64,000 nucleotides of DNA from Chrysoporthe austroafricana. Lineage: Eukaryota; Ascomycota; Sordariomycetes; Diaporthales; Cryphonectriaceae. This document shows positions 58,601-64,000 of the stretch, one piece after another. Positions within the stretch are counted from its first letter, which is position 1, and every line of letters begins with the position of its first letter. The stretch covers positions 744,001 through 808,000 of the forward strand of contig JYIP02000001.1 of NCBI GenBank assembly GCA_001051155.2, in the 5' to 3' direction. A program made the position numbers and the translations under genes. The notes under the pieces are model-generated. The model was not told the DNA's origin, searched no databases, and saw nothing but the letters and a program-made list of their open reading frames with translations.

Positions 58601-59886
58601 CATCCTCATTGCAACAGAGATGACATAATATAAAAAACGGAATAGTCACCGTTCTAACGGCATGTTCTCAAGCGGCTGTTTCGACTGTTCATTTCGAGAT
58701 TTTATCCACACCCCTTCTTTGAAGATGCATCTTTGTAATACTTTTATATATCTCATCTACTTAATACAGTATTACAGATCAAAACCCGCCCACCCTATTC
58801 CATCTTGTCACGGATCAAGATCCTTCCATTATTATCCATACATCAGCGTGATCGGCCACGTCTTGCACTCTATATCGTCGCCAATATAGCCTGATTTTGA
58901 GCTACATTACAGAGCAGGTGGCCCCAATATCTCCCTTTGATGACTTAGCCTTACAGGTTTCTTGACGGCCGAGGCGCTCGGATTGTGACTCGTGAGCCAA
59001 GGACGCGTTTTTCATGCGCTGGTTCGTGCTTGCTAGGGCCGCAGCCAGCTGCCTCGCTGATCGTCGCATATCCGCAGCATCTTCTTTTCGAGGACTACGT
59101 TGTTCGAATTTCAGAGGTTTGGACAATGTCATCTGTTGACTGTTCTTTAAAAACATCTCAGGCGCGTTCTGAGTCTCCTGGCAGAGAGAGGTTAGTATTG
59201 ATCAAAGAACCTCCCGGGGCGTTACAGCCCTCATGCTAACATGCTTATATTGCCAGTTGGATCTGTCTATATTATTTTATACTCAAAAGATGCCTGTATA
59301 AACAAGACAGATAACAGAAGCTGCTCTGTATTCGATTACCTCAATAACAATAGCCCTAGTGACCCAAGCACGCCTGCATACAGTTCATAACAACAAACGA
59401 AGGCCTCTAAATTAAAAGGAAAGAAAGGAATACGTTCCTTGTCTATATACGCCCTGAAAATTCGAAAGAAGGTGGCTCCCTTACTGTGAAAACCGAGAGC
59501 CCACCTCCGCCCTAATATCCTGACCTACCGTCCTACCATAACAATAAGAAGAACATTTTGAGGTTTATTTATGAGTAATTTCAATGCTTTGGAATCATAA
59601 GCTACTCGATTGATACAGTTCTCTTATCAGCAAACAGAATGAAATGCACTAATTCTCCGAACTGTAAAGCATGTCGACAAGAAGGTGCATAGTCTGCCCC
59701 GGACGCTCTCATTGAGGAAGGCCTGATGACGGATGGGGCGGGCCATCCTATGGAGCTAGATAAGTTACAGGATTTATAGTCTCTGGCTGAGGGGGACGAG
59801 GAACTATAGGCAAGGGACAACATATTGCAATAATACGAGATGAGGGAGGTGGAGGAGGAGGAGGAGGACCACCTCAGGCAGCCCCA
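58601..59886. other. AT-rich region without intact genes
   Basis: Short frames with many stops. A GGA/GAG-rich tract sits at about 59840-59870. Possibly eroded sequence; nothing identifiable. Confidence 0.5.
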
Positions 59887-60713
59887 TCAAGGCCAGATAT
59901 CTCGATACAGCAAGCTGACGAGAATAGCAACTCCGAAGCTGAGAAGGAAAAAAATGCTATCAGGAGCTAGTCTCCAGAAGACAGGGCAAAAGACGCCTCA
60001 AATTACCATCCAAATAGCTGTTACCCACCGAGTACAAGCATCTCCAGTAACCAACAGCAAAGTGCAGCGGCCCCGCAAAGCGTCTCCCTCCTGATAATAC
60101 ACGTCTTGTGTATGTACCGTCGTAATAATTATACTTGCGATCACACAAAGCCATTGGACGAGCCGCATAGCAGTATCAGAGCCAGAAAGGTCTATCGGAA
60201 GAGGCGAAGCTAAAGACACTTCCATAGCCCCGGAGGCGAAACATAGATAGCCGAATGCATTGATGGCGTTGCGCGTGATGGGGTGGCTATCGGTGCCCCC
60301 AAAGTTGTTATACCAGGTACCGAGGAACATCAGGGCAATACTTTGTCGTGAGCCACCCGCAACTAACATACTGATAAATGGAGCAGCGGCGTAGAAAGAA
60401 AGCGTTGACATTTTTGCTGAATTGGGCGACATTCGGCCCTGGAGTAAGGGACGCCAAGGTTTATTGACTGTATCCTCGGCAATAGCTGGTGGCGTTCTCT
60501 GATTGTTGATTGCAAAGGTAACAGGTTCGCTCGTTCCCATAGCAATACAAGAGGTAACCTCCGGATAAGGTCTCTCCCGGTGGAAGTAATCCCATAGAGG
60601 GGAGCTGCTAGTGCATTGAATATGCCAAAAGTGGTGTTCGGGGTGATGATTGTTTTGAGATCGCTGAAGGTAAATAGCCATAATGTCTTAGCATCGAATA
60701 AAAATCGACGCAT
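59887..60713 (-). pseudogene. UbiA-family terpene cyclase/prenyltransferase, degraded
   Basis: Frame 1 from 60713 reads MRRFLFDAKTLWLFTFSDL, TIITPNTTFGIFNA and RRLPLVLLWERANLL, like the start of fungal membrane UbiA-type terpene enzymes. The match then continues in another frame: INNQRTPPAIAEDTVNKPW, WYNNFGG, NAFGYLCFASGA, and the second Asp-rich segment HTQDVYYQEGDALRGR, which chelates the Mg-pyrophosphate in this family. The switch near 60525 implies a one-base loss (or two-base gain). An in-frame TGA at 60000-59998 follows WMVI, after which 36 more family-like codons (GVFCPVFWRLAPDS) run to 59887. No splice combination rescues either lesion. The intact enzyme would bind prenyl diphosphate in the ER membrane. 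Neighbouring genes fit a terpenoid-type metabolite cluster. Confidence 0.72.
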
Positions 60714-61065
60714 AGCGAGTGCTGAATTGGAATTGAGGCCTGAGAACGATCGTAAAACAATAATAGTAAATATAGTCAGTTCAAGTCGAACAACATGGTT
60801 TCTTCAGGAAGGTAGCAAGTGGAAAATTTTCAAATTATTGCAAGGAGCGGGACTATATTGATAGTCACAGACAGCAATTCGCCATTCGGGGCACCAATAC
60901 ATTGACCGACTCAGAATATTGCATTGACTAACGTTTAGTAGAGTCCAGGATTTCATTTCTTTCAACAGTACATTGTAAAAAGACCAATAACTTTGACTCG
61001 CTATAATTTAGACCTCCTCCCCCCCTCCCCCTTTCAAATCTAGGAATTCGTTCACTTAAGATATT
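60714..61065. other. short AT-rich spacer
   Basis: No gene seen; AT-rich with a C-rich run at 61015-61030. Confidence 0.5.
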
Positions 61066-62348
61066 CTATACTTGACTCTCCACTTGTCCATAAAATGGTA
61101 GTAGAGGCAGAATCGAGTGCTCGGATTCCGATCGTTGTGTATCAGCGGGAGCACTGCTGTACTCGATATCGTGGGAACGATAGATTGCATGACCACCTTC
61201 GCCGTATCTGGGTTTCCTGGAGAGTTCATAAACACCCAAAGAGGCGGATTGCACTTTTTTGCCATATCGAATATGAGAGTACAATGGTTTGATGCACGGG
61301 ATCGAGCCGCATATCATCCCAATGCATATCTCAAGTCTGTGGTCGGGGAAATAACTTCAAGGTTAGTCTAGGACCATGGTCTTGAGCAGTTTACACCGTC
61401 GCTGGTGTGAGGGTGGGATGTATAAACGTACGGAGCCCATAAGCAAAGTTGTGCGAGGCTCCAGGTTTTGTCTTCCTGAGAGTCATCGAAGAGTGCAGGG
61501 AGCAAGGCGGTCTTAACGATCGCGCAGGCGCATGTGCTGAACATTATGATTAGGTTGATTATACTATTTGGCAAGCATGGTATTCAGAATACTTACAAGA
61601 CTCCAAGGCAGCATAGCAAGACGATTCCTATTTTCGTCCGGGTGGGCAAATTGAGCGTACGGAATAGCATTATGGGGATGGATATTAATACAAGGTCCGT
61701 AAGAATCGAAATCGCTACTAAATTTTAACATTTTGATTCTGACATATATCTTCAGGAAATATTTACCTTGGTAGACCCACAGTGCAGCCTGATATGCGGC
61801 ATCGCTGAGGCATATTCCCTCGATTGTGGGATCCCAGACTTTCTGGATGGGCCGGCATTGTACGAAGTAGTTGATGGAGACAATCGTCCATAGCAAACGT
61901 CGATAGAGGATCTTATGCTTTGGTACGAGACGCATAAAGAACAGCGTGATAGACAGCCTCACAGCATAGAGAGCGAACAGGTTGGTCGGTCCTACGATCC
62001 AGAGAAACTCTAAGCACCTTGGTATTTGAGCAGTCGGGACGTACTCGATATGTCGCCCAAGCCCTAAATTGTATGTTTCAATGAGAACAGCATTGGTCCC
62101 AATCGTAAGAAACTGGGTCATCACCGGTCAAAACGAGTTCATTCTAGTTCCCAGTTATGTGTATGACTTACTGTAGCAATAAGCATACACCAATCATCCC
62201 ACCATAAATTTCGACTTATACACATACGAGTGTACACTCTAACCCACGCGACAAGTACTGCAATCACTGTCATAGTAATGATTGCAGCCATGTACGCATG
62301 GCGGTAGTCATCATCCGGAGGGATAGACTGTGCCGATTTCGCTGCCAT
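61066..62348 (-). CDS. rhodopsin-domain integral membrane protein (PTH11-like fold)
   Basis: Five exons, 62348-62172, 62112-61767, 61717-61597, 61536-61432 and 61336-61066 (introns 59, 49, 60, 95 bp), join in consistent phases to 339 aa with no stop. Seven membrane helices typical of the fungal rhodopsin domain: AYMAAIITMTVIAVLVAWV; WWDDWCMLIATFLTIG with the family DDW motif; YNLGLGRHIEYV; ALYAVRLSITLFFMRL; QCRPIQKVWDPTIEG with GICLSDAAYQA; VAISILTDLVLISIPIMLF, the DL motif of helix 5; then ILLLPI-like LCCLGV, TCACAIVKTALL; and LEICIGMICGSIPC. A polar cytosolic tail follows. These proteins are plasma-membrane receptors or accessory membrane proteins common in secondary-metabolite and host-response loci. 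It is the only intact gene in the AT-rich segment. Confidence 0.85.
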
Positions 62349-63122
62349 AGCATTGTCTGTGACCTATTCGAATGGTCTAAAAATTGGTATGAAAGACGCT
62401 TGCGAGGTGGTCCGTCAGATTTAGGAACAAGATGGTCTTTTTGATCTAAGTGACCTCTGATGATGACCAAAACCCGGCAGTGCTATTGCATCGCCACGCT
62501 GACCGTCTCCACTTCGAATTGTCTGCGACACCAACATTGTCCAACTAGCAGCCAAAACACTTTTTGTCCCTGACTGAGGTGTGATTATCTCACTTGCTTT
62601 TGCAGTCCCCCAATGAAGCAAGCCCACAATACAGCCCCCAAATGTAGCCCCTAACATGTAATTAGTTCAGGGACATGAGACACTTCTAACATTGTTGGCT
62701 CTTGGTCCGTAATAAGGAAAACAAACCATACTTGACCCTGTAATGCAAGGAATAGTGGCTTCTTGTTGGGACTTTCGCTCAGAATGAGAAGGTGATACAC
62801 TCACGCATTAACACAAACGAGTTAGTGCAATGTACCGTGAAGTCTTACATGATTGGATTTGTAATAATCACGTCCAGGATGAAGGATGTTGGCAGGAGAC
62901 ACGCTCCAGCTTGTAACTTACAACACCACTTGCCGCCATCGAAAGTACGTTCCCTATGTGTTTCCCCGCATCATGGGGGAAAAAAAAATCCTTCTATAAA
63001 TACGTACGGCAAGTCGCGTGGGAATCCAATCCCCGCCTGCGTCATCCTCAACAGCTTTTTCACCAAGAATTGCTCTCTACAATCCTTCCGCCTCTTGTGG
63101 AAGCATCGTAGAACTTATCACC
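62349..63122. other. divergent promoter region in the AT-rich segment
   Basis: Between the rhodopsin-fold gene (-) and the NRPS-like gene (+). A 78-codon minus-strand frame at 62421-62657 has one hydrophobic stretch but no recognisable family. Shared regulation of the two flanking genes is possible. Confidence 0.45.
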
Positions 63123-64000
63123 ATGTCTCCTCTTTATGGCTCTCGACTGCTGCCAACTGTTGTCGACGAGACAGCAAAGCATCAGCCCGATCTTCCATAT
63201 GCTTATGTACCTCTCACCAACACTGTCAGTGACGGATTTGTCGCCATCACTTTCTCCGAAGTTGCCGCCGCAACAGATTGTTTGGCGACATGGATCCACG
63301 AGAACATTGATCCGAGCTCGACCTTCGAGACAGTTGCATACATGGGAGCTGGTGACCTCCATTACGTTGTCGCCTTCCTAGCAGCAGTCAAATGTGGCTA
63401 TAAGGTCAGACGCCTTGATGCACGAGATATGCTAATAAGCAATTTCTGACACACATATGCAGGTTCTGCTTCCTTCACCCAGGAACTCAGCCTGGATGAA
63501 CGCATCTCTCCTTGAACAAACTCAGTGCCGCCACATCTGAGGTGCAGGATTTGGTAAAGCCTCTGATGGAGCACAGAGCGGATCTGCAATGCCATCAGGT
63601 TGGAACACTGAGCGAGATGGCCCAGTCCAAGACAAGTCATTACCCATGGAACAAGGAATTCAATGTAGCTAAGTGGGATCCAATCCTCGTCCTACATTCT
63701 TCAGGCTCTACTGATGCTCCGAAGCCAATCACCATGAACCATGCGACATTTGCTGTAGGAGATCACGACCGAAATCTTCCGGTGATCCCTGGCCGAGTGA
63801 ACCAGAATTGGTCCTTGTGGGACTTCCCACAACAAGAGACATTCTTCTCTCCCTTTCCTGCGTTTCACTTAGCAGGTTTCTCATCCATGGTACTCCTACC
63901 TATCTACTATCAGAATGCAAAGCTGGTCATGGGTCCTCCTAGTCGCCCTCCCACGGGCCATCTAGTAGGCGAAATCATGGAACATTTCACGCTCAAGTCC
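63123..64000 (+). pseudogene. NRPS-like adenylation enzyme, 5' part, frameshifted and cut by the window end
   Basis: Exon 1 63123-63404 (MSPLYGSRLLPTVVDETAKH, VAYMGAGDLHYVVAFLAAVK) is joined by a 58-bp intron to 63463 onward (VLLPSPRNSAWMNASLLEQT). These are the opening of fungal NRPS-like A-T-reductase enzymes that activate a carboxylic acid as an adenylate. In frame 1 a TGA occurs at 63538. From about 63524 the next frame is open to the window end and continues the family: WDPILVLHSSGSTDAPKPIT (the A3 ATP-binding loop), FAVGDHDRNLP, RVNQNWSLWDF. The break between TQC and SEVQDLVKPL is a +1 shift not removable by splicing and not in a homopolymer. The thiolation and reductase domains, if present, lie beyond 64000. 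Either a pseudogene or an assembly error. Confidence 0.75.

Noticed and set aside
58902..59156. 84-codon minus-strand frame rich in Ala/Arg/Lys
   Set aside because: Considered a transposase or DNA-binding remnant; no motif holds up and stops surround it.
62421..62657. 78-codon minus-strand frame with a Gly-rich hydrophobic start
   Set aside because: Looked briefly like a membrane protein remnant, but I could not link it to the rhodopsin-fold gene by splicing or to any family.

Overview
The window is nuclear DNA of a filamentous ascomycete (Pezizomycotina). A Sordariomycete is my best guess, but that is inference. The evidence is the many short GT-AG introns (about 50-130 bp, often with CTRAC-like branch sites), compact genes on both strands, a GC-rich background, and typical families: Zn2Cys6 regulator, Atf1-type bZIP, DUF1365 and rhodopsin-fold (PTH11-like) membrane proteins, a UbiA-type terpenoid gene and an NRPS-like adenylation enzyme. 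All exon structures were built by hand by matching splice phases. I could not run a homology search.

Layout. 0.5-3.1 kb: Zn2Cys6 regulator (-). 3.9-5.2 kb: broken, partly inverted DUF3176 gene. 6.2-9.6 kb: Boi1/Boi2-like SH3-SAM-PH polarity protein (-). 12.3-13.3 kb: dienoyl-CoA isomerase (+), convergent with the tiny TFIIH subunit gene TFB5 (-, 13.5-13.9 kb). 14.3-15.9 kb: secreted FAD/BBE oxidoreductase (-). 17.0-17.7 kb: GPI-type cell-surface protein (+). 18.0-18.9 kb: GFA-domain protein (-). 20.0-21.9 kb: DUF1365 membrane protein (-), divergent from MBF1 (+, 22.6-23.2 kb). 24.5-26.1 kb: replication licensing factor Cdt1 (-). 28.1-28.3 kb: 75-aa conserved-looking small protein (-), inside an otherwise gene-free, GC-rich, microsatellite-rich stretch from 26.1 to 34.4 kb. 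34.4-36.2 kb: NCS1 purine/cytosine permease (+). 38.3-39.4 kb: GST-like protein (+). 42.7-44.4 kb: Atf1/AtfA bZIP (+). 45.7-47.5 kb: kinetochore Dsn1/Mis13 (+). 48.0-48.9 kb: SDH assembly factor Sdh5 (-). 49.6-50.6 kb: p24 cargo receptor Erv25 (-), divergent from U1 snRNP protein C (+, 51.0-52.0 kb). 52.9-56.4 kb: large Ser/Arg-rich disordered protein (-).

Beyond about 58.6 kb the base composition becomes visibly AT-richer. This accessory segment holds a decayed UbiA-family terpene cyclase/prenyltransferase (59.9-60.7 kb), an intact five-exon rhodopsin-fold membrane protein (61.1-62.3 kb) and the 5' part of an NRPS-like adenylation enzyme with a frameshift (63.1 kb to the window end). It looks like an eroding secondary-metabolite locus. 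A perfect 20-bp inverted repeat sits at its edge.

The housekeeping genes (TFB5, MBF1, CDT1, DSN1, SDH5, ERV25, U1-C, ATF1, BOI) are unrelated in pathway and appear independently transcribed. I see no operon-like logic except shared divergent promoters (DUF1365/MBF1, ERV25/U1-C). I found no convincing tRNA, rRNA, CRISPR, intact transposon or clearly undescribed system. The most unusual items are the inverted DUF3176 pseudogene and the degraded metabolic cluster.
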